NCBI GenBank assembly: GCA_003254925.1
Contig: QANZ01045650.1
Location: 84,003 to 148,002 of the forward strand
DNA: 64,000 nt
Direction of reading: 5' to 3'
Source: Chamaecrista fasciculata
Taxonomy: Eukaryota > Streptophyta > Magnoliopsida > Fabales > Fabaceae
Part shown: positions 11,131-22,520 of the stretch, piece after piece
How the letters are laid out: every line of letters starts with the position of its first letter
How positions within the stretch are numbered: position 1 is the stretch's first letter
Position numbers and translations under genes: made by a program
Notes under the pieces: generated by a model
What the model saw: the letters and a program-made list of their open reading frames with translations, nothing else
Told to the model about the DNA's origin: nothing
Database searches by the model: none

Positions 11131-11470
11131 ATAAAGTATGAACACTTCATTTTGAAGGCGTGTTGTCGTGTTAAATATGTGCCCGTGTCCGACATCCGTA
11201 CAACACTCACACGACACATATTTATAAATTTCAAAATATAAAACTAATTTTTTGTGATTTTAACATGGCAAACAATAAAAAATAATGACACACAAGACAT
11301 ACATTATCAATAGAGATTATAATTTTAAATTTTTCATCAAATTTATGGATTTTTAATTATTTATGCATATAAATATATGATGTGTGTGTCATGTAAGTTT
11401 AAGAATTTGACGTGTCGGTGTGTCCGTATTCGTATCGTGTCCCGTGTCCGTGTGTGTCCATGCTTCATAA
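11131..11470. mobile_element. Mutator-like MITE, complete copy 1
   Basis: Ends like TATGAACACTTCA and GTCCATGCTTCAT lie between 10-bp flanks CCAAAAATCT and CCAAAAATTT (9 of 10 match). It is the same family as 45331-45668 and the truncated copy at 322-569. Duplications of about 10 bp suggest the Mutator superfamily. Confidence 0.77.
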
Positions 11471-12849
11471 CCAAAAATTTATATATATAAAAGAAAATTA
11501 GTCTCAAACTATAACATAGGGATCAAAATCAGATTTTAGCCATTTATTTATTATTATAATACTTGTTATGGCCTTTAAAGTTTAAACAATTACAACATTT
11601 TTTTTGGCCTGATAAACACCTACAACATACAACGTAATTAAAATTTTTTTAATGCATGATCTTATTGAATTAAAGGGTAAAATTAACAATTGATATGATC
11701 TTTTGGGACCAAATTAATAATAATAATAATAACTACCGTTGATATGATCATTTTATAATGTAAAGGTTTATTTTGGTCTTAAAATATATCTTATATATGT
11801 TTTAATGTTTATTTTGGTCTTTCATATTTCAAAATGTTTAAATTGGTCATAAATATTAGCTAAATATTTCATTTTAATCACAATCTATTGAATATGATCA
11901 TATTTCTCTCGTTTCAAGTTTGAATGTGTAACACCCTCACTTTAAATTAAATATTATTAAAATTCTCATAAATAAAAATCCATTTATTAATAAAAATTGT
12001 TAAATAATATCATTAATATAAAAAAATTTACAACATAATTATTGGTACATAAATCATTCTTAATTAAATTAAAAACTCTCCAAATTCCCATTAAGACTCA
12101 ATCTACGTCACATCTCTCTCAAGAACGGACTTCTACAAGGTGGAAGCTAATTAAGCAGTGATTTATCAATCTGTTCATCTGCCAGAGTCGAAAGACCAAA
12201 GCGGCGGCGACGGCGAATCGAGAAGTGGAACGAGGAAGAGGAAGTCCCGTTGGGCTGACGAGGAAGAGGAAGTACCACTCTTTGTATATATTGTGGTTAG
12301 GTATAGATAAGTTTTAATATGTTACATATAGATCCTATTTCAGTCCATTTCATCTTATTTTGCCACATCATGATCCTAGTCACTATGCCACGTCATACTT
12401 AACGGCTAAATATGGATAGAATTCACCAAGGGACTAACGGTGGAACCTTTAGAGAAATTATGGGACCAAAATGAAACCTTTGTCATAGTTATGGGACCAA
12501 AATGAAACCATTGAAAAGTTATGGGACCAAAATGAAACCTTTGTCATAGTTTTAGGACCAAAAGTGCACTTAAGCCTTTTAGTTTTTTACTTATCCTTTA
12601 GTTGCAATTTATAGGCGAAAATTGTAATTTCATCTGCCATGTCTCACCACCCTTGTGCTTACACAACATACATATACATATTTAAATAATACATATTATA
12701 TAATATATATAATACACACCAACTTTTTAAAAAAATGGCAAAACGTGGCCTTCATTCATTTTTCAACACACACCCAACAAGCTTACTAAACGTGGCCCCT
12801 CTTTCCTTCGTCTATATATATATTTTTGTTCATTACGTGGCCCCTCTTT

Positions 12850-13385
12850 CGGTCGTCATTTTGGTCCTAAATATATGCCCTAATATTTATTTTTGTTCAT
12901 TATGTTTCAAAATGTTCAGATTGGTACTATATGTTAGAAAATGATTCATTTTGGTCCTAAAAGTTGGTAAACTGTTTCATTTTAGTCCCTAACTATTGAA
13001 TTTGATTATATTTCTCTCGTCTCTCATTTCAAGTTCAAAGGACTTGTTAAGAGGAATTTGTAGCTCTGAATTCGTCGCATTCAAATTTGAAACAAGAGAG
13101 ATATAATCAACTTTGCTTGTTTGATCATGAAACAATAAATCTACTTTTATGACCGATTTGACCTCGTTTGTTGACGACTCCAACTGGATAGAGAAAGTAC
13201 TCTTCGAGAACAATACGTAGCTCTAAAGTCACAACGTTTGAACTTGAAACAAGCCATATTCAATTGTTGGGATCAAAATGAAACATTTTGCAAACATTTA
13301 GGACCAATTTGAACATTTTGAAACACAATGGACCCAAATGAACATTAGGGCATACATTTAGGACCAAAGTGAACTTTGACCTAAT
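12850..13385. repeat. Foldback element of the CAAAATGAACATT family
   Basis: The left arm (TTTTGGTCCTAAATATATGC) and right arm (GCATACATTTAGGACCAAAG) are inverted copies, with further pairing inward (TTTCAAAATGTTCA / TGAACATTTTGAAA). A relative of 57491-58432. Confidence 0.75.
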
Positions 13386-13784
13386 ATATTCATTTATTAA
13401 TGTTTTGCCAAAATTACAATTGAATCACTCTAACTTTCTATCTTTTACAATCAAATCCCTTTGCCCTTTTTTTTTCTTTCATAAAAGTCCTTTCAAACAT
13501 AACATATAGAAATATGTAACATGCATGTATACTTATATTTAAAAAATATTCTTTTTATTTTAAAATTTGGGATATTACATAATGTGTGACGAATTTAGAA
13601 TTATATATTATTTTCAAAGAATATTTTCTCTATTTAATTAAGACTGTCGGCAAATGAAATCATAAGATTGCATTTAGGACCAAAATGACATTTCACCTTT
13701 TATAATTAACTATTGAGTTATGGGATTGCACTAAAATGCCATAAAGAATCATCATCATTTCTTTCATTAAACTATTCCAATTAA

Positions 13785-13896
13785 GTCATGCTTTCATAAT
13801 GCTAATTCTTTCCTATCACCGATAATTCATTCATTCACTTGACTCAGTTGACTGAACTTCACCACAATCAAGCACTAGTTTTGCTCCAAACGAAAA
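13785..13896 (+). promoter_or_regulatory. 5' leader shared by loci C, D and E
   Basis: The bases before the ATG of C resemble 18805-18924 (D) and 22390-22520 (E). Shared blocks are a CATAATGCTAATTCT motif, AATTCATTCATTC and CACAATCAAG(A/C)ACT. Loci F, G and H lack them. The block is probably 5' UTR and core promoter copied with the genes. No TATA box was assigned. Confidence 0.55.
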
Positions 13897-16800
13897 ATGG
13901 CCATGACGGAGCATGAATACGACGGCGTTTCAGTGGATGGTGATTCCGAAACACAACCACTGATTCTACACGACGACGACGATGACACAGTAAACGACGC
14001 CGTAGACTACAGAGGCGAACTGGCCCTGAGATCCAAATCTGGCACTTTCAGATCTTCCTGTTTCATCATAGGTACTCTAATCTACTCCCAACCACACTCA
14101 ATCTTTCTTTAATTTCCTCTTAATTCTAAATAATTAGATGATTCAATTAATAAATTAATAAATGAATGATTGATTTGGGGGTTTGGTGTGAACTGTGAAA
14201 TTATAAAGTTTTGGAGCTAACAGAGAGGATGGCACGCTACGGAATAAGCTCGAACCTTATCAACTTCTTGACGGAGCGTCTGCATGAAAACACAGCCACG
14301 GCGGCGGAGAACGTCAACGTCTGGAATGGAACGTCGTCGTTGCTGCCTCTGCTTGGTGCCTTTGTTGCCGATTCCTATCTGGGACGATATCGGACTATTC
14401 TCGTAGCTTCCCTCCTCTATATTTTGGTCAGTTTTTCTCAAACTAGTTACTACATACTACACGATTTGGGTCGTTCAGTCCCCAAATTACGAGGTAGGCC
14501 AATCACACTCCCGAAATTAGGAGTGTAATTAGTCTATTCTCATGTGATGATATTATTTTAAAACACTTAAAATGATTAAATTACCCTTAATTAACTTAAC
14601 TAAGTAAATTTTATTTACAAAATCTTTTCATTTCTCATCTCTATATCTTTGTCAAATTTATCGTTTTAAGTGCACTTTTGGTCTCTAAACTTTCGCAAAG
14701 GTCTCAATTTGGCCTCATAATTCTTTTTATTGCAATTTTGGTTCCCTAACTTTTGAAAACGTTTCACCGTTGATCCATTATGCAACATTTTGAGTCTTTT
14801 TGTTTGTTCCTTTTTAATTCACTTTACCCATATTTGCCACATTATCAACCAACTCAGCCTGCCAGATCAGCACTAACAGCAAATAATGGATGAAAGTGCA
14901 CTTGGGTCCAATGGTGAGACGTTTTCAAAAGTTACGGGACCAAAATTGCAACAAAAAAGTTAATGAACCAAATTGAGACCTTTACGAAAGTTAGGGGACC
15001 AAAGTGCACTTAAATCTATCTAATTAAGTTTTATTTTGATAGTTATGTTAGTTATATTTTGAGCGGTGACTTTTTTTGATGATTTTATTAATTGAAGAAT
15101 TATGGATATTATGTTTTGAAATCATGTTTTCTTGATGAAATTATTAATTTGATTTAAAAATTTTAATTATGATAGAATTAATTTTTTATGATGTAGAAAG
15201 TAAAGCACATTTTTTAAGGTATTTTCATGAATTATTTTGGAGAATTTCTACATTTGATAAGCTATTATTTGAGAATAAAAAGTTAAGGTATATTTGGAAA
15301 AATATTAAACATTTCCAAGATTATCAAAATTGAACCAAATACAATATTGCAATATTCTTGAGAATATTATAAAATAACTTCATGACTATTTTAACTCCTT
15401 CCTAGGAATCACATTCCCAAGAATATAATTTTTGGGAATAAAAAAACAATTCGTGTACCAAACGTCATCTAAGGATCTTGCAATTAATATAACAACTTTT
15501 ACCAAACGCCTCCAAGAATATAATTTCGTGGGAATGAAAATGATTATTTGTATAAAAAAAAGGAAAATGATTATTGTCTAAAGCCTGTAAGTTTAATTAA
15601 AATTAAATCATTTATATATATATATGGGAAAATTAATTATTTGGTTTCATCAGTTTATTTAAATTTTCAATTCAGTCTTTATCGTTCAACTTTTTTTTAA
15701 GGGTTGATTAAAATAATAAATCATGGCATACAAATTTGAAGTAAAAATATTTAAGTTCAAATACTGACTATTGATTAAACTAGTATATATTGATACTAAT
15801 TATACATCGAATTGCTTCTAGTTTTAGTTATTTCACTTGAACTTTATATAAATAATAGGTTACATGGTCATTTTGGCCCTCAAACTATAATGTTAGTTTC
15901 ATCTTGGTCCTCAAACTATAATAGGTTACATGGTCATTAGTTTCATTTTGGTCCTTCAACTATTTTTTTTGTTCCGTTTTAGTTCTCAAAATGTGATTTC
16001 ATCACGCTTCTATCGCTATTAAAAAGTGAAAAATTTTCTCTCTCATTGCCAAATCACTTATTATAAGTTTGAGGACTCAAATGAAATAAATTTATGGCTG
16101 ATTTTTCTTTTAAAGAGTGAAAAGTTTAATTTGTCTCTTTGCCAAATCACTTATTATAAGTTTGAGGACCAAAATGAAAAATATATGAAAGTTTGAGGAC
16201 TAAAGCAGAACAAATGTGAAAATTTGAGGACAAAATGGAACAAAAAATAGTTTGAGGACCAAAATGAAACTTATCCCATAGTTTATTTCAATAATTTTGA
16301 TTCTTTCCTTATTGAAGGAAATTGAAATTTAATGACAAATTTAAAGTAGTTTTAGGGACTAAATATTATAATATTTTAAGAGACTAAATTTAGATATTTG
16401 GCATCATTGAGAGACCAAAACATTAATTAATTCTTATCAAATTAAACAAAAATGATTTAAATAATGCCCTGAAGTTCTAAAATAAATTGCAGGGTCTAGG
16501 CTTGTTAACACTCTCAGCTCTGCTTCCTTCACTTGCTAATTCAGAGTGCAACAATAAAAATGACAACAATACATTCCCATGCTCTCCCACTTCACAATCT
16601 GTGTTGTTCTTCATCTCACTCTACCTCATGGCCTTTGGAGCAGCAGGACACAGGCCTTGTGTTCAGGCTTTTGGGGCAGACCAATTTGATGAGAATCATC
16701 CCAAAGAGTCCATAGCCAGAAGCTCATTCTTCAACTGGTGGTATTTCACCATGTGTGGAGGCATGTTGCTCTCTTTTTTAACCATGAGTTACATCCAAGA

Positions 16801-17934
16801 CAACCTTGGCTGGGTCCTAGGATTTGGAATCCCTTGTCTTCTCTTGATCTTCGGCTTGTTTGTCTTCTTGCTTGGAACCAACACTTACAGGTACAAAGTA
16901 TCAAAATGCTCACATCTTATGAGTATTTGGAGATTTTATCTTATAGATTTAAGTTTAAATCTGAGTCTAGAGTTAACAGGTTCTAAGTTTAGTATGATGA
17001 TTTGACTATTAGTTGAGTTTAAGAGAGGAGATTGATTTTGATATTTGCTTCTATTTAAATTGAGTCTAAAGATCATAATTTGTTATCCATATATATCCCT
17101 ACTCATCATCATCCTATTTATAGGTTCACCAAAATAGAAAAGAAGTCTAATGAGAGCAAGGAAGTGAAAATTGAGGAATCAAAGGCAATACTATTTAGGC
17201 TTGCTCCTATTTGGACTTCAAGCTTGGTGTATGGTATTGTATCTGCTCAAGTTATAACTTTCTTCACCAAACAAGCGACTGTACTGAATAGAACCATCTT
17301 TCCGCATTTAGTCATACCCTCTGCTTCTCTTCAGTCCATTTGGACTTTGGGAACTCTCATATTTACTCCCATATATGACTTCATATTTGTACCAATTGCA
17401 AGAGGTATTACTAAGAAACCCACAGGAATCACAATGCTGCAAAGGGTTGGAATTGGAGTTTTCTTATCTATAATCACAGCAATCACTGCAGCACTTGTTG
17501 AGAAGAAAAGATTGCAAATAGTACAAGAGTATGGTTTGGTTGATGATCCAAATGCAACTATTCCAATGAGTGTGTGGTGGTTGATTCCACAGTACTTATT
17601 GATTGGAATTTCTGATGTTTTCGCCCTGGTTGGTCTTCAAGAGTTCTTCTATGATCAAGTTCCAAGTGAACTTAGAAGCATGGGTATTGCTTTGTATTTG
17701 AGTATTTTGGGTGTTGGAAGCTTTTTGAGTGGGTTTTTGGTATCTTTGATAAAAAAGGTGACTAGTAGTGATGATGGAGAAACTAGTTGGTTTGCTGATA
17801 ATCTCAATCAAGCCCATCTTGATTACTTTTATTGGTTTCTTGCTGGATTTAGTGCAATGGGATTGGCTTTCTTCATTTTATTTGCTAAATCTTACATCTA
17901 TAGTCAAACTAGTAAGACAGTACAAGGATTGTAG
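13897..17934 (+). CDS. NPF5: NPF5-type proton-coupled transporter (locus C) with shortened central loop and relocated intron
   Basis: Predicted exons are 13897-14071, 14209-14426, 16493-16890 and 17124-17934, in frame throughout and giving 533 aa. Family members move nitrate, peptides or other small solutes with protons through 12 membrane helices. Exon 1 is acidic ([16 protein letters not shown]). Exon 2 carries the proton-coupling ExxER motif (E61-LTER) and LGRYRT. Exon 3 carries SSFFNWWYF and stops at NTYR. Exon 4 resumes at [13 protein letters not shown] and continues ILFRLAPIW to the C-terminus. Paralogues have about 60 more residues here ([17 protein letters not shown] to CSKQFNFLNKALL). 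In C these are gone, and a new intron (16891-17123, donor CAG|gtacaa, acceptor tatag) sits upstream of the usual exon 3/4 junction. The loop joins TM6 and TM7, so a working but altered transporter is plausible. Intron 2 (2.07 kb) holds two foldback elements. The start codon matches D and E by leader similarity. Confidence 0.83.
14660..15020. repeat. Foldback element in intron 2 of locus C
   Basis: AAGTGCACTTTTGGTCTCTA near 14670 and GGGGACCAAAGTGCACTTAA near 14994 are inverted arms. Pairing continues inward through CAATTTTGGTTCCCTAACTTTTG and its complement. The transcribed intron could fold into a long hairpin. Confidence 0.8.
15860..16275. repeat. Second foldback element in intron 2 of locus C
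   Basis: GTTTCATTTTGGTCC and GGACCAAAATGAAAC arms repeat several times on each side. An internal block with GCCAAATCACTTATTATAAG occurs twice (about 16047 and 16141). Confidence 0.75.
16903..16987 (+). repeat. ~80-bp dispersed repeat, copy 2 (in intron 3 of locus C)
   Basis: This shares TATGAGTA, GATTTTATCTTATAGATT and AGAGTTAACAGGTTCT with 5400-5485. It begins about 13 bases after the new splice donor of locus C. Its class is not recognised. Confidence 0.72.
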
Positions 17935-18924
17935 ATCTGTATTTGTTATTTCTTCATTTTAAGATATAAATAATAGTAATTGTCTTGTAACAAAGTCGAA
18001 TGTAAGATCGAACTATAATGAAATTATAATATCTACTCTATGTATTAAGAAAATAGAGTTATGTCCATTTGGCGGATTAACTATGATATATTATATGTAT
18101 TTTTATGATATAAGTTTTTTTTTTGCCTGAATATAATTTTCAAATTTTGTTTTTTTTTTTTTTTTTTAAATTAGCCCTTCATTGAAAATTCTGCCTTCGT
18201 CTCTGTTTTGTATCCGTTGACATTTTGCTTGTATCAACAGTTTGAAAGATTGATCATTTGATTGATACTTTTTTTTTTCCGATTTCTTTTTATTGATATT
18301 TTGGGTGTAAAATGATGGCGATGATATCTGAGATGTCGCATCAGTTCTCCATGCAATGAATCACCAAAAATCTGATCCCAAATGTATGGAATAGATTTTA
18401 AATTAATTGTAAGTGTTTCATTTGTTTCAAATTAATCCCATATATTTCTATAATTTTAATCCTTCAAGTATTAGTATCAATGTTGGCCCCTCTATGGTTC
18501 TATCCAATATTTAATTTTTTTGGCTCAATTATCCAATATTTAATTGAATTCATGTGATTATCGTAAATTGTAGGCATAATATCATTAACTAATGATATAA
18601 TATTTTAAATAAAAAAAATAAATCATTTTTATATTAACAAAATAAATTTGTAAAAAGTCTATAAAATTTTAGAAATATAGAAATCACTTATAATCACTAA
18701 TCACTAATCACTAATGACTAATGACTAATCACTAATTTTAATAAAAAATATTGTGTTTCAAAAATTGCAACTTGGCCTGTGGGCATTAATTTATTGCAAC
18801 GAAGGCATGCTTTCTTATTCATAATGCTAATTCTGTCCAGTCACCAATACTTCATCTTCATTCATCCATTCTCTTAACTGAACTTACCACAATCAAGAAC
18901 TGCTTTAGCTCCAAACAAAACTTA
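17935..18924. other. Spacer between loci C and D
   Basis: 3' flank of C, then AT-rich sequence including the TAATCAC microsatellite at 18691-18735. The last ~120 bases are the leader shared with C and E. No other gene seen. Confidence 0.6.
18691..18735. repeat. 7-bp microsatellite
   Basis: About six and a half copies of TAATCAC/TAATGAC in tandem. Confidence 0.9.
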
Positions 18925-21900
18925 ATGACCATCACGGAGCAGCATCAATCCGACGCCGTTTCAGTGTTTGGTGATTCCGAAACACAAACCCTGCTTCCAC
19001 ACGACGACACAGTAAGCGATGCCGTAGACTACAGAGGCGAACCAGCCCTGAGATCGAAATCTGGCACTTGGAGATCTTCGTTTTTCATCGTAGGTACTTA
19101 ATTCCTCTCACACTCAAACTTTCTAGCCCTAATTTTGGATGATTAAGTTATCTAATCAATAAAGTGATGATTGATTTGGGATTTGGTGTGAACTGTGAAA
19201 TGATTATGATGGTGAAGCTTTGGAGGTAACGGAGAGGATGGCATACGTGGGAATAGGGTCCAACCTCATCACCTTCTTGACGGAGCGTCTCCATCAGAGC
19301 ACAGCCATGGCGGCCGAGAACGTTAACGTCTGGATCGGAACGACGTCGTTGCTGCCTCTTCTTGGGGCTTTCATTGCCGATTCTTGTCTCGGACGATACC
19401 GCACTATCATCATTGCTTCCCTCCTTTATATCTTGGTCAGTTCTCTATGCTTTTAGTTCTTTTTCAAGTGACTAGTTCTTTCACATTTTGGCAAATTTTA
19501 CCATTTGTTCTTAGTTTAATCAAATAATCTAGGTGACTAATGATATGTAAAAATGTTAGAAAAAGAATCTTGTATCCTATCTCATTGAGAAATTTGTCAT
19601 TAATTTATCGAAAGAAGGTAGTCAAAGGATAAAATTGACCAACATAAGAAACATTGAGGACGAAATTGATTGCAAAAGAAAGTTTGGGAACGAAATTGAC
19701 AGCTAGTGTAAAATTTATAGACCAAAAGGGTCGTTTTGCCTTTTTATTTTACATAACATGACATATATGTATATATAGAAACTCGGATGAAAATTTTTAA
19801 AAATTACAAGATCTATCTCTCAATTTGAACTGTCCATGCTCAATTATTAGCTCTATTTGATAGGAGACATCAGATCAAATAAAAATACTTTAAATAATGC
19901 CCTGAAGTTCTAACATGGATTGCAGGCTTTAGGCTTGTTAACACTTTCAGCTCTGCTTCCTTCACTTGCTAACTCAGAATGCAACAAAGATGACAATACT
20001 AAATTTCCACCAGCTTGCTCTCCCACTTCACAAACTGTGTTGTTCTTTATCTCACTCTACCTCTTGGCCTTTGGAACAGCAGGACACAAGCCCTGTGTTC
20101 AGGCTTTTGGAGCAGATCAATTCGATGAACATCATCCAAAGGAGTGCCAAGCCAAAAGCTCTTTCTTCAATTGGTGGTATTTTGCAATTTATGGAAGCTG
20201 CTTGCTAACTGTTTCGATCATGAACTACATTCAGGATAACCTTAGTTGGGTCTTAGGATTTGGAATCCCATGTGTTGCAATGATGATTGGACTTCTTGTT
20301 TTCTTGCTTGGAACTAAGACTTACAGGTTCATCATCATTCAAGGGCATCGTGAGAAGAGTCCATTTGTGAGAATAGGCCGGGTGTTTGCTGCTGCTATAA
20401 GAAATCGACAAACTTCACTCTCAAACATTAAAGATGAAGCTTGGGATACAACGTCCCATTATCAATGTTCCAAACAATTCAAGTAAGTAAAACAAAATAT
20501 GTCCTTGAGTTTTGCTTATAATGTTTTACATTATGCCTGCTTGTTCATATTCATGGGCAGTACAGAATTGAAACTATAGCACTTCATGGTTTGTTCTATT
20601 TATTCCTAATTTGATCGTTGTATTTGAAGCTAACTGAAACTTGTGATGACTATGTAACCTTCGTGCAGAGATTGTGAAGCGAAGTTACTACTTACTACAT
20701 CCTTTTATTCTCAGACATATATATATATTTATCAGAGAGAAAATTCATAAATTGATATCTCCTTGAGTTTTTGAACAATCAAGTAAGGAAAAAAGTTATC
20801 TTTTACATGTGTTGCTCTTTTTGAAAACATCAAGAATTATTGTGAATATTGGTAGAGCATTGAACACTCTTAATGAAGAATTAAAACAAGGATAAAACTT
20901 ATATCAAGTTCCTTATATCCTTGCTATCAAGTTCCTCCAATTACAAGTTTTAATTACATTCTCTCTCTTCAATGATTGGTCATGCAAAAAGTGGTGTTTA
21001 ATATTCTCTCTCTATCATGATTGGTCATGTATAAAATTTTTGCCACGTGTCAAATGTCGATTGGAGAACTTGATAGCAAGGATATAAGGAACTTGATGTA
21101 AGTCTTTCCCTTAAAACAATCTCAAACTTGGGTGGGTTGTATACAAAGCTTATTTGCAGTCTTTGAACAAAAAGAAACTGTTCGAAACAAATTAAAGTTA
21201 GAGTGAAGTATTTCGCTGGTTTTTATTACCTGCAAAACTATCTTGACTGAAGCACTCTTGGCAGCAAGATAACAAGTTAATGACTTTTTTTGGATAATCA
21301 TATTGGTAGTTGCAATGGATTGGTCAAATAATTGACTTATCTGACCAACTAGTTTTCTGTTTTTCATCATGCCAGTTTTCTCAACAAAGCATTACTTGCC
21401 CCATATGGTTCTAAAGAAGAGACTTGTAGCCCAAGTGACGTAGAAGAAGCAAAGGCTTTACTTAGGCTTGCTCCTATTTGGGCTACAAGTTTGGTGTATG
21501 GTATTATCTTTGCTCAAATTCCTACTTTCTTCACCAAGCAAGGGACTACCCTGGACAGAACCATTTTTCCAGGCTTTGATATACCTGCTGCTTCTGTTCA
21601 AAACCTTATCACTTTGGGGACTGTCATTTTTAGTCCCATCTATGATCGCCAATTTGTGCCCGTTGCAAGAGCTATCACTAAGAAACCCTCAGGCATTACA
21701 ATGCTACAAAGAATTGGAACTGGAATATTCTTATCTATAATCACAGTAATAATTGCAGCGCTTGTTGAGAAGAAAAGATTGCAAACAGCACAAGAGTATG
21801 GTTTAGTTGATGACCCAAATGCAACTATTCCAATGAGTGTGTGGTGGTTGATTCCCCAAAACTTGTTGTTTGGAGTTGCCGATGTTTTCACCATGGTTGG

Positions 21901-22186
21901 TCTCCAAGAATTCTTCTATGATCAGGTCCCTAAGGAACTAAGAAGCATGGGTCTTGCTCTCTATTTGAGTGTTTTTGGTGTGGGAAGCTTTCTTAGCAGC
22001 TTTTTGATATCTGTGATAGAGGAAGTAACCAGTAAAGGTGGACAAAGAAGCTGGTTTGCCAATAATCTCAATCAGGCACATATTGATTACTTTTACTGGT
22101 TACTTGCGGGACTAAGTGTGATGGGATTGGGTTTATTTATTTTCTTTGCAAAATCTTACATCTATAATCAGAAATCAATTGCATAA
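18925..22186 (+). CDS. NPF5: NPF5-type proton-coupled nitrate/peptide transporter (locus D)
   Basis: Predicted exons are 18925-19093, 19218-19435, 19926-20482 and 21376-22186, giving 584 aa. Exon 1 is short and begins [17 protein letters not shown]. It ends at FIVG, with the glycine codon split by the intron. ExxER is E59-VTER. Further family marks are [38 protein letters not shown], a complete central loop ending [17 protein letters not shown], then RLAPIW and [20 protein letters not shown]. The lengths fit 12 membrane helices. All junctions are GT-AG and phases match the other intact copies. Intron 3 contains a 222-bp MITE with a perfect 8-bp target duplication. The leader resembles those of C and E, and the body is closest to A and E, so the gene arose in recent tandem duplication. 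Subfamily 5 members in Arabidopsis include tonoplast nitrate exporters, but location and substrate cannot be read from sequence. Confidence 0.93.
20889..21110. mobile_element. 222-bp MITE in intron 3 of locus D
   Basis: An element with long imperfect inverted arms (AAGTTCCTTATATCCTTGCT near 20909 and its complement near 21076) is flanked by a perfect 8-bp duplication TTAAAACA (20881-20888, 21111-21118). Locus A intron 3 shows the unoccupied site (GTAAAACAATCTCAAGCTTGG near 4221), so insertion followed the A/D duplication. Confidence 0.9.
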
Positions 22187-22520
22187 GGATGATAATGTTT
22201 CTTTTATCTTGTTATTTTGAGTTGTAAATAGTTGGAAAGCATTGTTGTAAATTATATAATAAGCGTATCCAAAAAAATCCCATATTACTTGGATGAAAAT
22301 TGAAATGCAAAAGTCGGAAGACTATTTAATATAATTCAACTCATAACTCATACAAGGTATTTTTAATAGAAAATGCCAACATCATTTAACACATTCTACA
22401 TCATTTCATAATGCTAATTCTTTCCTATTAGTATCACCAATAATTCATTCATTCATCTAATTCCACTTAACAGAATTTAACCACAATCAAGAACTGCTTA
22501 AGCGTGAAATAATAATAATA

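Larger units (their letters stand above)
11471..13896. other. Upstream region of locus C: nested repeats
   Basis: A sequence bounded by TGTAACACCCTCACTTTAAA (about 11937) and TTTAAAATTTGGGATATTACA (to about 13581) sits between two AATGTG flanks and looks like an inverted-repeat element. It interrupts an older repeat whose halves are 11760-11935 and 13585-13690. Inside it are a half element (12420-12570) and the foldback at 12850-13385. No gene is visible before the ATG at 13897. Confidence 0.5.

Noticed and set aside
18691-18735. Possible CRISPR-like or regulatory array
   Set aside because: Simple 7-bp tandem repeat without spacers in a plant nuclear sequence.
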